Of a stretch of 64,000 nucleotides of DNA, positions 43,266 through 55,600 are shown one piece after another. The position numbers and the translations under genes are program-made. The notes under the pieces are model-generated. The model was given only the letters and a program-made list of their open reading frames with translations. It was not told where the DNA came from and searched no databases. The DNA lies in assembly GCA_026315105.1 (NCBI GenBank), contig CM048753.1, positions 71,706,547-71,770,546 on the forward strand, read 5' to 3'. This DNA is from Locusta migratoria. Taxonomy: Eukaryota; Arthropoda; Insecta; Orthoptera; Acrididae. Position 1 is the stretch's first letter. Each line of letters opens with the position of its first letter.

Positions 43266-44799
43266 TAATTTGTTTAGTATTAATCTGTTAATAGAATGAA
43301 ACTGCACTGCTTCATACGCGACTGGATTTTGCGTTGCCCATATCCAATTTTTTTTGTAGTGACTGAAAGTTTCTTGCTTGTCCTTCTGTCTTACAAAAGT
43401 TACGTCTGCTGCGAAAGTTATGTGATTTACCATAAGATCTAAGGAATGTAACTGACCGACGCTACTTGAATGAAATGTAACTGAATGTGTTTGAGCTTGT
43501 TCTATCTGAAGGTCTTTGCACAACGTTATGTTAATCTGACTGCGTATTTTTTTAAACTGTATTCTATGTGAATGTCAAGGTATTGCAAAACCTATCTGAC
43601 TGTATATTGTTTATTATAATAAAACACAAACTGCTAATTGTTTCCGTATCAAAATGTCGTAACAAAGTTAACTGTCTGAAAATTACTGATACTAAAAATC
43701 ACTGTGTTAATAATTCTGGCCCTACACACTTGTTTCTGACTGAACCAACAATCTTTAACGGAATGTAACGAACACAATATTTATCAATGCAATCTGACTC
43801 AGTGCAAACGCTTGTTAACCTGTACTGAACACTGTATGAATTGTCCTACCCTGAAATCTGTAAATCATACTGAACTGAAAGCTTGACAAAAGCTGATTCT
43901 TTCTCACACTTACTGCATAAATTTGTGCAACACCAAACTGCTTCTGCTGTACTAACTACTGGAAAGCTAACTACAGAAGACATCTATGGCACTTCGAAAC
44001 TCGAACTAATAATAAAAAATGAAATATCTGGTTTATTTTCTAACTGATGTAATTTCATGAAAATTACTAACAATGTCATGTTTTGGATTTTAAAATCTTT
44101 CAGAGAAAAATATAACTCAGATATTTAATCTGCCTACAAAATTATTTTTAAACACAGATAAACATTTATCTACTGTTAATAAATTTAACTCGATTCACAC
44201 AAACGATGTTGCAACAATACCATATTTCAGGAACACTACCCATGAAACTCCTATTTCATAAAAACGCACTCTTAAAACTGAACTATTACAATAAATACTT
44301 TTCCTAACACAGAAAGGGGTCCCTAGCATGAATCGTGAGACCACAAGCTAACAGAAAGATCTTTCCCGACCGTTGAACCTAACAATGCGAAATTGTGCCA
44401 TAGAAACATGCCAAGTATTTCAAGAAAAACATTACCATACAAAAGCTTTGAAAGATCGTTTCTCCAACGTCAGCTAATCCGTTCGTCTCCATATCTTAAA
44501 CAAACAAACATTCAAGTCTCAAAGTCACATCTCCTCGGCTATCCCGCCGGAACGACAACTGCACACAACCACGGTCCCCACGCTTCTGCAATTTCATGCG
44601 GGCGCCTAGCAAAGTCTGCCGTTTCAATAATCACAATCCTACTTCTCGGCAACAATACTATCACCGTCTCCAATATCGATAGTACTGCCATCGAAAAATA
44701 AGCCTGCAACCAAAGATAAACGACCCTGCCTGACTAGCTTGACACTGGTCTCAAATTCGAAGTACATTTGAATATGAAATGTATACCTTCTCATAGCAG
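43266..44799. other. No feature recognised
   Basis: 1.5 kb of AT-rich sequence; short TGACTGTA- and GAACTG-like words recur but no unit is definable. No coding similarity seen. Confidence 0.35.
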
Positions 44800-45194
44800 G
44801 GATCTTACAGTGACATAGCCTTTAGAGTAGACATGGAAGCTATCTGTCCACAAAATGTTCCGTGGCCGATAGTTACCACCCCCATATCCGCATAAAAATA
44901 AAAAATAGTTCAGCCAGCGTGTGTCTCGATGGTAGGTCAGCAGGAAGCAACTCATGCGGATACGTAATTTTGTATGGAGAATATTCTGTAGACTTTTATG
45001 TGCCGTGCTCAGAGGTTTTTCTAATGATGGGGCAGTTCCACGTGCACTTAAGTTTTGTGCATCAGTGTTCATTCCTTCGTCTAACGCTGGGGCCACACCT
45101 TCTACAGAGGTCGAAGGGTCTGATTTCCTCTGTCTGCCACATTTCACTTGAAACGATCCTGTTTCTTCGAATTTCGTCACCATATTCTTCAGAT
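44800..45194 (-). pseudogene. Tc/mariner-type transposase N-terminal fragment
   Basis: The minus strand reads NMVTKFEETGSFQVKCGRQR, KSDPSTSVEGVAPAL, SARGTAPSLEKPLSTAHKSL (helix-turn-helix of the DUF4817 kind), then after damage RPRNILWTDSFHVYSKGYV, which stands where these proteins have their first catalytic aspartate (WTDE). The C-terminal catalytic region is missing, the glutamate after WTD is replaced by serine. Confidence 0.65.
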
Positions 45195-45655
45195 TAAACT
45201 GTGCTCTGCACAAAATTCTACCAGGCAGTTTCCTTTTCCCCAGTCAGTATCCATCTACTACAATTCCTTCTCTTCCTTTTCTTAGAACCGAGTTCCAGTT
45301 CCCCCTCACAATCAATTTTTCCTCTCCTTTAACTGTCTGTATAATTTCTTTCATCTCCTCATACATTTCCTCGTTTTCCTCATCATTGGCATAGCTAGTT
45401 GGCATATAAACTTCTACTACTTGTCGGTGTTGGCTTCGTGTCTATCTTTCCTATGATATTGCGTTCACTATGCTGTTCATAGAAACTTTACCGCATTCCT
45501 ATTTTCTTATTCATTATCAGACCTACTCGTCCATTAACACCATGAACAATAATCCTGTTCATCCTGCCACCGTAATTCACTAATTCCCACCATATCTAAC
45601 TGTAACCAATACATTTCTCTTTTCAAATTTTCTAACTTATCTACGAGGTTAAGGG
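45195..45655 (-). pseudogene. RTE-like LINE endonuclease segment, inverted part
   Basis: Minus-strand text in several frames: ENLKREMYWLQLDMVGISEL (about 45560-45640), MNKKIG, VVEVYMPTSYANDEENEEMY and LIVRGNWNSVLRKGREGIVV. These are the 'GISE', 'VY.PTS' and 'GDWN' regions of APE-type endonucleases, with the GDWN aspartate replaced by asparagine. It is joined head-on to a plus-strand 3' end at about 45656. Confidence 0.75.
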
Positions 45656-45735
45656 ATATTTCATGCTTGCACAGGACAGGTTAGCGTGAAGAGCTGCAAC
45701 AAACCAGTCTGCGGACTGAAGACCACAACAACAGG
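45656..45735 (+). pseudogene. RTE-like LINE 3' end, sense part of an inverted insertion
   Basis: GAGCTGCAACAAACCAGTCTGC and GGACTGAAGACCACAACAACA are the sense 3' end of family e (its antisense lies at 6610-6680). The junction with the inverted endonuclease segment suggests twin priming. Confidence 0.75.
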
Positions 45736-47716
45736 GACGAAAATCAGTAAACTGAACATAAACATTGAAAGTAGCCTGTTATTAAAAAGAAGCCACATCT
45801 CGGGCAGTTGAGCTCTGCAAATGTAAGTTAAAACGCTCACTGCTGCTCTAAATTACTTTTTGATTGACCACAGTAGATGCACAACGGAAATTTATCTAAC
45901 TCCTCTCTCCTTAAGAGAGCAGCCAACGTTTTAACAAACACAAAATCAATCTTAAAAAAATAAATGAATAGATAATTAAACATGGGACAGGAAGCATGAA
46001 ATCACAAAGCAGAGGCTCTATACTTTAAAATAATAATCTATTCAGTAAAATAAACAAGCTACTAAATGTGGGGAGACCAGATTAAGCACACACCTTGTAC
46101 AAATGTGAATTAAATGATAAAATTACTGATCGTAATAAAATTGTCTCTGCCCTTAATGAATATGAAAGTAACGTGGGAGGAAATTCCCAAACACACAATG
46201 GCTAGCTGAAAGCACATTCATTCATTCACAGACACATGCATGATGCTTAACAGTACATTACTCTCCTAGAACACTTGAAAGCAGCAGCAAAACAAGGCGT
46301 CGGTGGCGTCTTGACAAGCTGGAAGGTTTCTTGATCACTAATTTTAAGCACACTGTGCACTAAAAGAACTCATGTTCGGGGAGGCAGTGGCTCAGTATTC
46401 TTAAGTACAACATTGGTATGTGACCATGCCGAAGTTCATAGCATTTACAAACAGAAATTAATTTAGAATAAGTAAATAAAGCACATGCGAGAATTCGTGT
46501 AGAAGAAAGCTAGTGTTAACAAAAGCATGGCTGAAGGCCAAAGTAATGACTGTTACGAAAGCACGATGTCCAATCGCTGATACAAGACAGGAAAGATGGA
46601 ATGAAATCAGAAAATCTGTGAAATATTTAGCATACTCATGGATACAGAAAGAACGGGAAAACGTCAGTTAAAGACACGAAGGAAATTCAAATGTACTAGA
46701 TTTACACGAAGGCTGAAGGACACACACTTTTATTCTAACTTGAGAAAAACCGGACACACAATCATCACTGGAATCAAAATGCAAATAATAAATTTACACT
46801 GAATTTACTCGAGTTCTGTAAATTAAGAAACACTTTGTCTCGCGTAGCGAAAGAATTACTGAAGAGGACTGTCACTGAATATCCAAGACTGCCTGATCAC
46901 GAAAAAGTCAAGGTCCTAACAGGATGTCTTTCCCTCAGCATGATTTGACGAAGTACTTACACCAAGGCTGCAGCAAGAGTTAAGCTGTAAGGTCACCGAA
47001 AAACCTCTCCTTGCCATGAACTGGATGTAGAGCACGCTAAAAGCGACGCAGAGTGCATCCAGAGACTAGTGTTTACCAACCCTTGCTACCTGGCCAAGAC
47101 AATTCCCTCTACATCCGCTCCCAGAGAGGTCTCCTGTCACCTCTTTCATCCAAGATTAGGTTGGTACTACACTAAGACCACGGAAACTTCGCCACCTTGC
47201 CAAGTAAGCTTGTCTCTGTCCAGCCAGCAGACGCCATCGCAGACGACAAACGAAGCCACGCGTTCTCAACTGCAGCAAAACGAGGCCTAGAGCGCGAGGC
47301 GACGACTGTAAGCCATTGCGCGGCAGTCAGTCAGTATTAAGAGCAACCTTACAAATTCACATGAACACACAAATTCAATCACACGAGTGGAAACAAGTAT
47401 AAATGTGGGGCAAACTTATATCAACATGGGGCATTGATCATTAATACAAAGAATAAAATAATTAACACACAGATAGATAACATTAATGGTGCAGAAACAC
47501 TTTAGGTTAAAGAATAAATCAAAATGGAACACGACCACACAAACAGTGCACGTAGTTTCAACGTCAGCAAAGAGTACAAATAATTTTTGTCTGTCCTCTG
47601 GCAGCAAATCTGTACAACTTACAAAATATCGGTCTACGCCGACTTTCATCCGTAACTTTTTTTCAATTCTCTTCTTTATACTGTTAGTAATGCCAAAGTG
47701 AAAATAGAATATTCAC
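45736..47716. other. No feature recognised
   Basis: Two kilobases without protein-like frames or clear terminal repeats. Parts near 46840-47330 are less AT-rich. An unrecognised LTR or 5' UTR cannot be excluded. Confidence 0.35.
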
Positions 47717-47914
47717 GCCGGCCGCGGTGGCCGAGGGGACTGAGGCGCTTTAGTCACGGTCTGCACGGCCAGTACGGTCGGGGGTTCGAATCTCCCCTCA
47801 GGCATGGATATTTGTGCCGTCCTAGATCGTAAGTAGTTCATAAGTAGTTTGTAAGCTTAGGGACTGATGACCCCGTAGTTAATTCCCATAAGCTGTACAA
47901 ACATTTGAACTTTT
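47717..47914 (+). mobile_element. SINE-A copy
   Basis: Full-length head, B box GGGGGTTCGAATCTCCC and tail ACAAACATTTGAAC followed by a T-rich stretch. No target duplication identified. Confidence 0.9.
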
Positions 47915-47924
47915 TTTCTTCTTT

Positions 47925-48060
47925 TTCCTTTCCTGGAAATTTTGGCCGATCTTCTCCAGAAATACATCTCTAAAGCTTGTAGTTTCTTAGTGTGCTTCTG
48001 GTTAATGGTCCAGGTTTCCGCTCCATACAGAACTACACTCTCAAATATAGATTTATATAT

Positions 48061-48111
<51 letters not shown>

Positions 48112-48440
48112 TTCTATTTGTTACATTTCTGCTCCATAGGACTGAGTTGAGCATGCCAATGAGCTTCCGTCCACTGATAATTATTTTATTAATTTCTGAG
48201 TCGGATTTTCACTCAGTTTCTAAAAAGGACCGCAAATAACAGAATGTGTTAATTTTTTTTTATATTTTCTTTCTCTCTTTGTATAGTTTATGTGGATCAT
48301 TAGTCAAGTATTCTGTTCTTTTATAATTAATCTTCAGACCCCAATTTTTGTATTCTATTGATAAAACATGTAGTTTGCATCTTCCCCCTCTTGTGCTATA
48401 ATAAGTTGATCATCAGCAAATAATCTGTTCTTTCGAAACA
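47925..48440 (-). pseudogene. LINE (family g), RT palm and C-terminal fragment
   Basis: Minus-strand text LFADDQLIIAQEGEDANYM (about 48370-48420) is an RT catalytic box; further on come VVLYGAETWTINQKHTKKLQ and ALEMYFWRRSAKISRK. A 48-base poly-T run (48063-48110) interrupts it. Related to but distinct from family e. Confidence 0.75.
48063..48110. repeat. Poly-T tract, 48 bp
   Basis: Uninterrupted T run inside the family-g LINE fragment. Confidence 0.95.
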
Positions 48441-48456
48441 GACGCCACATGTATAA
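48423..48456 (+). repeat. Short match to the satellite tail
   Basis: TGTTCTTTCGAAACAGACGC and ACATGTATAAA resemble the satellite text CTACTCTTTCGGAACAGACG followed by CTACATGTTTTATA. It may be the 3' end of the parent SINE. Confidence 0.45.
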
Positions 48457-48969
48457 AGACGACCTACCTTTCCTACAACCACGGAGTTCGTCTAAGTGCT
48501 TCCAACATCAGTTTTACAAATTTAGCATGAGTTTGTAAGCTAGTCCTTACGATGTGCGAAGCAGAGCGGAGGAACGGGTGGGCTCAACTCGAATTAGACT
48601 AGGGAGGATCTAAAGGAGCGAAATGAAGCCGTCACCAGCGGTGGGAGTTTGTGAAGCGAGCCCAGACTGGCGACGGGACGGGACAGGGTGGCCAATAGCG
48701 ACGAGGCCGAGTGTTGACGGGTGGGAATCTGCATGTCGCTGAATATTCATGGCGGCCTTTTCATCCGCGCGGAAATTGAGTTAACGGGTGTGGAAGTGTC
48801 ACCCGCCGGCAGGAGTACCAGGAAATTAATTAGGGGATGCGATGGAGGGTGAGTCGTTCAGGGGGTGGTGGCAGTGCGTCAGTCCCCAGGGAGCCCCCTG
48901 ATACCGACCTGACGCAATAATTGACTGACTGACGGAGAGAGGTGACCCACACACAAGCTGCACTCTAAG
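48457..48969. other. No gene recognised; moderately GC-rich
   Basis: GC content is higher than around it (for example 48550-48830). No motif or frame could be assigned. Confidence 0.35.
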
Positions 48970-49213
48970 TACAATCATGGACATTAAAACTGCTACACCA
49001 CGAAGATGACGTGCTACACACCCGAAATTTAACCGACAGGAAGAAGATGCTCTGATATGCAAACGATTAGCTTTCCAGAACATTCACACATGGTGGCGCC
49101 GGTGGCGACACCTCAACGTGCTGACAGGAGGAAAGTTTCCAACCGATTTCTCATACACAAACAGCAGTTGACCGGCGTGGCCTGGTGAAACGTTGTTGCG
49201 ATGCCTCGTGTAA

Positions 49214-49413
49214 GAGCCGGCCGCGGTGGCCGAGGGGACTGAGGCGCTTCAGTAACGGTCTGCACGGCCACTAGGGTCGGGGGTTCGAATCCCCACACGG
49301 GCATGGATATTTGTGCCGTCCTTAGTCTTAGGTAGTTCATAACTAGTTTGTAAGTTTAGGGACAGATGACCCCGTAGTTAAGTCCCATAGACTATACAAA
49401 CATTTACAAACAT
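49214..49413 (+). mobile_element. SINE-A copy inside the Tc1-like transposase
   Basis: Flanked by CTCGTGTAA (49205-49213 and 49414-49422). Confidence 0.93.
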
Positions 49414-49457
49414 CTCGTGTAACAAGGAGAAATGAGTACCATCACGCTTCCGACATT

Positions 49458-50066
49458 CTACATCTACATTTACATGGGATACTCTGCAAATCACATTTAA
49501 GTGCCTGGCAGAGAATTCGTCGAACCACCGTTATACTATTTTATCTCCCATTCCATTCTCGAATAGCGCGCGGGAAGAATGAACACCTGAATCTCTCCGT
49601 TCCAGCTCTGATTTCTCGTATTTTATTCTGATGATCATTTCTACCTATGTAAGTGGGAGTCAACAATATATTTTCGCATTCAGAGGAGAATGTTAGCGAT
49701 TGGAGTTTCGTAAGTAGCCCACGCCGCAGCGATAAGCGCCTTTGTTGTAATGATTCCCATCCAAGATCCTGTATCATTTCCGTAACGCTGTCTCCCCTGT
49801 TTAGTGACAATACGAAACGAGTTGCCCTTCTTTGGACTCTTTCGATGTCCTCCGTCAAACCTACCTGATAAGGATGGGCAGCAATACTCCAAAAACGGAC
49901 GGACAAGCTTACTGTATGCAGTCTCTTTTGTAGTTCTTTTGCATGTTTTAAGGGTTCTGCCAATAAAACGCAGTCTCTGGTTCGCCTTTCCCACGACACT
50001 ATCTACATCTTCTTTCCAATTTAAGTCAGAAGTAATAGTAATTCCTAGGTATTTTGTGTAGTTTAC
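49458..50066 (-). pseudogene. CR1-like LINE (family a), C-terminus and 3' end, inside the Tc1-like element
   Basis: The 3' tail at 49459-49480 and minus-strand text KANQRLRFIGRTLKTC, SLNRGDSVTEMIQDLGWESL, YIGRNDHQNKIREIRAGTER. It covers only the last 600 bp of the LINE. Insert position follows the Tc1 text YHHASD and precedes FNKVRIVAYR. Confidence 0.88.
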
Positions 50067-51199
50067 CTTTCAATAAAGTTCGGATTGTAGCCTATCGCGA
50101 TTCCATTTCATTGTATCGCGACACTGCTGCTCGCGTTCGTCGCGATCCAATGACTGTTAGCAGAATATGGAATCGGTGGGTTCAGGAGGGCAATACGGAA
50201 CGACGTGCTGGATCCCAACGGCCTCGTATCACTAGCAGTCGAGATGGCAGGCATCTTATCAGCATGGCTGTAACAGATCGTGCAGCCACGTCTCGATCCC
50301 TGAGTCAATAGATGGGAACGTTTTCAAGACAACAACCATCTGCACGAACAGTTCGACATCGTTTGCAGCAGCATGGGCTATCAGCTCGGAGACCGTGGCT
50401 GCGTTTACCCTTGACGCTGCATCACAGACAGGAGCGCATGCGATGGTGTACGCAACGACGTGGGTGCACGTATGATAAAAGGTCATATTTTCCGATGAAT
50501 CCAGGTTCAGTTTACAGCATCATGATGGTCGCATCCGTGTTTGGCGACATCTCGCGGTGAACGCACATTGCAAGTCTGTATTCGTCATCGCCATACTGGC
50601 GTATTACCCAGCTTGATGGTATGGGGTGCCATTGGTTACACGTCTCGGTTACCTCTTGTTCGCATCGACAGCAACTTGAACAGTGGCCGTTACATTTCAA
50701 ATGTGTTACGACCCGTGGCTCTACCCCTTGTTCGATCCCTGCTAAACCCTACGATTCAGCAGGATAATGCACGGCTGCATGTTGCATGTCCTCTATGGTC
50801 CTTTCTGGATACGGAAAATGTTCGACTGCTGCCCCGGCCAGCACATTCTCCAGATCTCTCGCCAATTGACAACTTCCGGTCAATGGTGGCCGAGAAACTG
50901 GCTCGTCACAATACGCCAGTCACTACTCTTGATGAACTGTGGTATCGTGTTGAAGCTGCAAGGGCATCTGTACCTGTACACGTCGTCCAAGCTCTGTTTG
51001 ACTCAATGCCCAGGCGTATCAAGGCCGTTATTACGGCCAGAGGTGGTTGTTCTAGGTAGTGATTTCTCAGGATCTATGGACCCAAATTGCGTGAAAATGG
51101 AATCACATGTCAGTTCTAGTATAATATATTTGTCCAATGAATAACCGTTTATCATCTGCATTTTTTCTTGGTGTAGCAATTTGAATGGTCAGTAGTGTA

Positions 51200-52082
51200 G
51201 CATTCTGAAAAATCTTCTGCACTACCTTTCTGTTTCATTTTTCTGCTGGTTCCCAACACAAAACGTTCCATGAAATTCCCTTTCAAATTAAAGCAAAAGC
51301 TATGGCAGCTGACTTTGAATGAAAAATATCTGATACACTGACGGAAAAATATAGTGAACATGGACCGTTCTCTAGACGTCATTTAAAATTTCTCGGCTCA
51401 AAAGCCGTGGTCGAATTGTAAAACTGGTCCCTAACATTTCATATTCGCCTGCGGAACACATTCTCAGAGGTCAAATTATGAATCATAATTCACTGATTTT
51501 TAAAGCCCCGTGGGATCGACTGTCAGCGGACTACGAGCCGCTCAGCAACCGAGAGTGGAACATATATTTACAAGGTGACGATATACAGCTAGGTGACATA
51601 AATGACGATTACAACGTTGACACGGTATAAAATTGGAGACTAACACTCATTGGTTGGAAAGGTAGAGGTTGCTTACCTTACCAGAGTAAAAAAAGAAATA
51701 ATAAATCAGTAAATAAATAAATATTTACATGAAATGAATAGACAGTGATTTTTAAGCAAGGCCTGGCAACGGCTCGACCGACTTCACAGATCCTTTCTTT
51801 GTTGTTTTAGTTATTCTCAGAACAAGGGTTGTGTGGAATAAAAGTAGAATATTTGAAAACAAAAAAGTGCGTTTTTCAATGTGACCCTGCGTTTCTATTG
51901 CATAGAAATTTACAGCTTCGTTCCGATATTGATGACATTTTGCACACTCTATCTTAAAAACGAGAGGCATGTCGCTGTCTGCATAAAATTTCGCGGTGCA
52001 TGGTGGAGGGTACTTAACTTACAGAATTTTACAAAATTCATAGTTTTGCTCCAATCTTTATTAATTTTTGTACACATGACCT
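51200..52082. other. No feature recognised
   Basis: AT-rich; no coding similarity or clear repeat between the Tc1-like and piggyBac-like elements. Confidence 0.4.
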
Positions 52083-52086
52083 TTAA

Positions 52087-53399
52087 CCCTCGAGCGGCAG
52101 CGCCAATTATTATGACTTCATCAGCAGTGCGGTGCAGATTTCCTTCCACTGTGTATTCCGTATTACAGACCTAGAATATAGCTACTAGCCGGCCGGGGTG
52201 GCCGAGGGGACTGAGGCGCTCCAGTCACGGTCTGCACGGCCACTACGGTCGGGGGTTCGAATCGCCCCTCGGGCATGGGTATTTGTGCTGTCTTTAGTAT
52301 AAGGTAGTTGATAAGTAGTTTGTAAGTTTAGGGAATGATGACCCCGTAGTTAAGTCCCATAAGCTTAACAAACATTTGAACATTTTTTTATAGCTACTAA
52401 GTGATCGTAGTGACAAAAATAGTTTAATGTACAGGTAGAAATTTCACATTTCTTAATATCTGAATTAACATATCCGTTACCGTCGGTGTATAAATATACT
52501 TCTTTGTAGTTCCTGTCTCTTGAGTAATTAGTGTCACCTTTTTTCTGTGTCAAGTGGAACTTAGTACACACTGTTACCTCATCAATCATATCATCGTCTA
52601 TCATGACTGAGAAATTGAGACTCTGACCTCACGCCCTTTGCGTTCCCTTTTGAACCAGGAAAGATTTTTATGATATTCTTTTTCAGTGCTGCTTGTATAG
52701 CGTTTTACTACACAGAGTGGTAGCGTCTTCAATATCAGATTCATTGCGTCTAAAATCTTGTTCGTGATCGAAACTGGGATTTACATATCAATAATAGTAT
52801 CCTGTTCATGATCTGATGAGAAATCTAGACAAAATCACTAATATCTACATTACTTGTCGAAAGAAGTGTATTTCTTCATCAGATAGACCCATACCACGTC
52901 TACGAGACCTGAAGATTAAATTATGAAGTAGAATAACATTCATTTTCGCATTGTGTAAGGCTTAAAAAGGGCTAAAATGAAACTGACGGAAACTGCAGCA
53001 TGGCTAGTCAGGGGAAACTAGAAGACAATTTAACGAGAGTTAAATTTTTATTTACGAAATAAATTTAAATTTTTGAGCATTCTAATATGTAGGGTAAATT
53101 TTATGCAATAAATATTTCCTAGAAACTGCCACAAAACCATTTGCAAGGAAAACTAGACGTAACACAAAACAATTCAACTCTATTTGCATGACAGGCAGCG
53201 CGGAGCAAATCTGCTACCAGTGATGAGCTCCCTAAGAAATCTTTTATTTTGGGTGGACACATCCGTGCACTAGAAACTCAGAACCTTCACAGACATCATT
53301 GTTAAGGCTTGATTGAGGAATAGCTAAAATACGGCATCTTCATTATTGCGACACCAGTGAGCATTCAAAGAAAAGTGCACCAGCGCTGCCGCTCGAAGG
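52087..53399. mobile_element. piggyBac-like DNA transposon remnant
   Basis: TTAA at both edges (52083-52086 and 53400-53403), with terminal inverted repeats CCCTCGAGCGGCAGCGC and, reverse-complemented right end, CCTTCGAGCGGCAGCGC (16 of 17 match). TTAA duplication and a CCC start are the hallmarks of piggyBac. Minus-strand text in broken frames (RRRGMGLSDEEI, DDDMIDEVTVCTKF) could be an acidic transposase N-terminus, but no catalytic domain is recognisable. A SINE-A lies at 52188-52388. Confidence 0.78.
52188..52388 (+). mobile_element. SINE-A copy inside the piggyBac-like element
   Basis: Flanked by TATAGCTACTA (52177-52187 and 52389-52399). Confidence 0.94.
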
Positions 53400-53589
53400 T
53401 TAAACCAAGAGGAAGATCACTGGGTACATAACTGTTTGTATGGTACATGACAGAGGGTACATTGCATGAAACTCTGCCGAGAGAGGGAAAGGAGGAAACG
53501 AACAGAGAGATGGAAGAGAAAGAGGTGGATGCAGAGAGAGGGGGGACGGGGATGTCGACTACGAGAGTGTGGGATAAACTCTCACCTTA

Positions 53590-54952
53590 TCCAACAATCA
53601 CATCACATTTGCGATTTACAGGAAGCCCACCACCAGTAACGCTGCCATCCACTCAACATCTTGTCACCCATACAATCATAAAGTCAGCTTTATCTCGCCC
53701 ATGATCGACCGCTTATGCGACCTCCCTTCAAACAGTGAAACAGTTGAGCAAGAAGTAGCTAACCTGAGGCACATTGCTGGAACCAACGGATACCAGGCGA
53801 GCCTGGTCGACCGATTGTACAGCAGAAAAAAACTCTCAAAATAACACCTCCCTGCTCCCTAGCACCATCACTACTGAATCCATCTACGTCTCCTTACCAT
53901 TCATAGGAAATCTTTCTTACAGACTCGCCGCACTTCTTAAAACCACCCACATAAAAGTAGCCTTCACGATCAATGACAAGATCCAGTATCGCTTTCACCA
54001 CAGTGAACGGCTAGTTAAAGACTCTTTTAGCCAGTCAGGCGTCTACAAAATACAATGTTTGCAGTGCCCCTTATCTTCCATTGGCCAAACTGGACGTGCC
54101 TCCAAAACTGAGAAAGGCGCTGCCAAATATAATTCGGCCTTTTCCGAGCACCTCAAAAGAAGCAAACACAATCAGCCCCCCCTAGACAAATTACAAGTTC
54201 TTCACATCGCCCCCAAATGAAAAAACAACTCTCACTTCTTGAAGAATTAGAAATCACTAAGTTTGTAAAACGGTCCCCAGAACACAGTCTCAACGAACAG
54301 CTCATCACAAAAAATCAAACTTTTTACGACGTCATGTTATCCATCTTTTTCCAAAATGACCCCCCTTCTGACAATTCACAACATCTTTCTCCCGCCCCAC
54401 CCTCAGGCCTCTAATAATTTCGTTTTCATTCATTTATTATTGTTTCATACCAACCTGTATCATTTCACAAGATTCATTCCCTCACGTCACCAACGTCTCT
54501 AGCCGCTCATTCTCGTAGACTGTTAACTCTGTTCATACCGCTCTGTTTAACGGTCGCGTTATTTTATGTTCCGCAGTTATTAACAATACTACCAGTTGTA
54601 AACGTGGACCTGCCGCGACAGCGACTCCTCTGCTGCTATGCTGAGTTTTATCACACAAATAAAAAGCATTCTATTAATTCCCATACTGTACCCCTTTAGT
54701 TCCTAATTATTCTACTTCAAATAGCCGTTACGTACTTTGTACGTTTACCTCTTTACAAGGGCCCAATGACAACACAAATTGTTAAGATACCTCCTACACA
54801 TCAATAGATAGTTCTGTGGCTCCATCTCCGCCCAAGTAAGTCTGACTCACCTTAGCCACATTAGATTCGCTGCCCGCCAGGTACACGGACGGTAACAAAA
54901 CATTTGTCTTTTTCCAGTCTGACGATGCGCTAACAGCGCGAAACGCGCTCTT
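53590..54952 (+). pseudogene. Penelope-like element: RT end plus GIY-YIG endonuclease
   Basis: 53600-53840 reads ITFAIYRKPTTSNAAIHSTS, CHPYNHKVSFISPMIDRLCD and GTNGYQASLVDRL, the C-terminal RT region of PLEs. After damage, 53895-54220 gives RFHHSERLVKDSFSQSGVYK and IQCLQCPLSSIGQTGR (GIY-YIG start), then AFSEHLKRSKHN. The last frame (54217-54414) is the PLE C-terminus (LEELEITKF, LNEQLITKNQTFYDVM). A terminal signature CTGACGATGCGC...CGCGAAACGCG sits at 54919-54947. It differs clearly from the PLEs at 10 and 33 kb. Confidence 0.82.
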
Positions 54953-55600
54953 TTTAGTTCGTCCGCTCTTTTTGTCTTTTGCTACCGCTACTAAAAGAGT
55001 TCTTTCTCTTGCTATGACAGCTTTTTAATATAGTGATCAGTGTTGCCCAAGTCTGTGCTATTACCCGTATTTTTTGGGTAATTAGACATCAAATACTTAA
55101 GCAAATAAACCAGTTATTTAAACGAATGGATGATACAATCGTGTTCAACTAATTTGCATATAGAGTAGTCGTAGTATTTTATTTTTAAAATGGATTTATT
55201 TATTTCTTTAATAGGTCATTGAAGGAACATTACCTACAAAATATGCTAAATGCGTCTATTTATGCGAATAAAAGGTAGTTTTATAAATGACTTTTTTAAT
55301 TTTTATAAAGTTTTGTAAGTGATGAACAAAAAATATTGCTACTATGCTGTACCATAGTAAACTGAATACCTTAGGAAAAAAAATTGTGACAGTGAACTAT
55401 GAAAGTACAGCTGAGCTGCATCTCAGCTCGAAATGACGGTAACTGGCAGAAGGGAATCACGCGATTCTGCGCGCTCTCGCGTCCTCTCGCTGATCCCCGT
55501 CGGTGTTCGGAAAAGTAGCGGACGAACTAAGGGCCGACGGATCTGCGAACTAGTTCGCGTAGATCGCCTGTGGGAGCGCTCTTCGGAACTATTTCGATTG

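Larger units (their letters stand above)
49201..51059 (+). pseudogene. Tc1-like transposase, split and mutated
   Basis: The start MPRV is cut by a SINE, NEYHHAS follows, then a LINE, then from 50070 FNKVRIVAYRDS, SRIWNRWVQEGNTERRAGSQ, and after frame changes the catalytic part (50541-51059): IQQDNARLHVAC and AHSPDLSPIDNFRSMV. The residue where Tc1 transposases have the third catalytic acid (ENVW in the 34-kb copy) is aspartate here (DNFR), so it is a DD34D variant, probably by decay. Confidence 0.87.
48972..51197 (+). mobile_element. Tc1-like DNA transposon carrying a SINE and a LINE
   Basis: Left end CAATCATGGACATTAAAACT and right end (reverse complement) CACTACTGACCATTCAAATT, each next to TA (48970-48971 and 51198-51199). 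Same family as 32941-35441 in opposite orientation. The transposase begins at 49201; a SINE-A interrupts codon 5 and a family-a LINE interrupts it again about 45 bp later. Confidence 0.9.
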
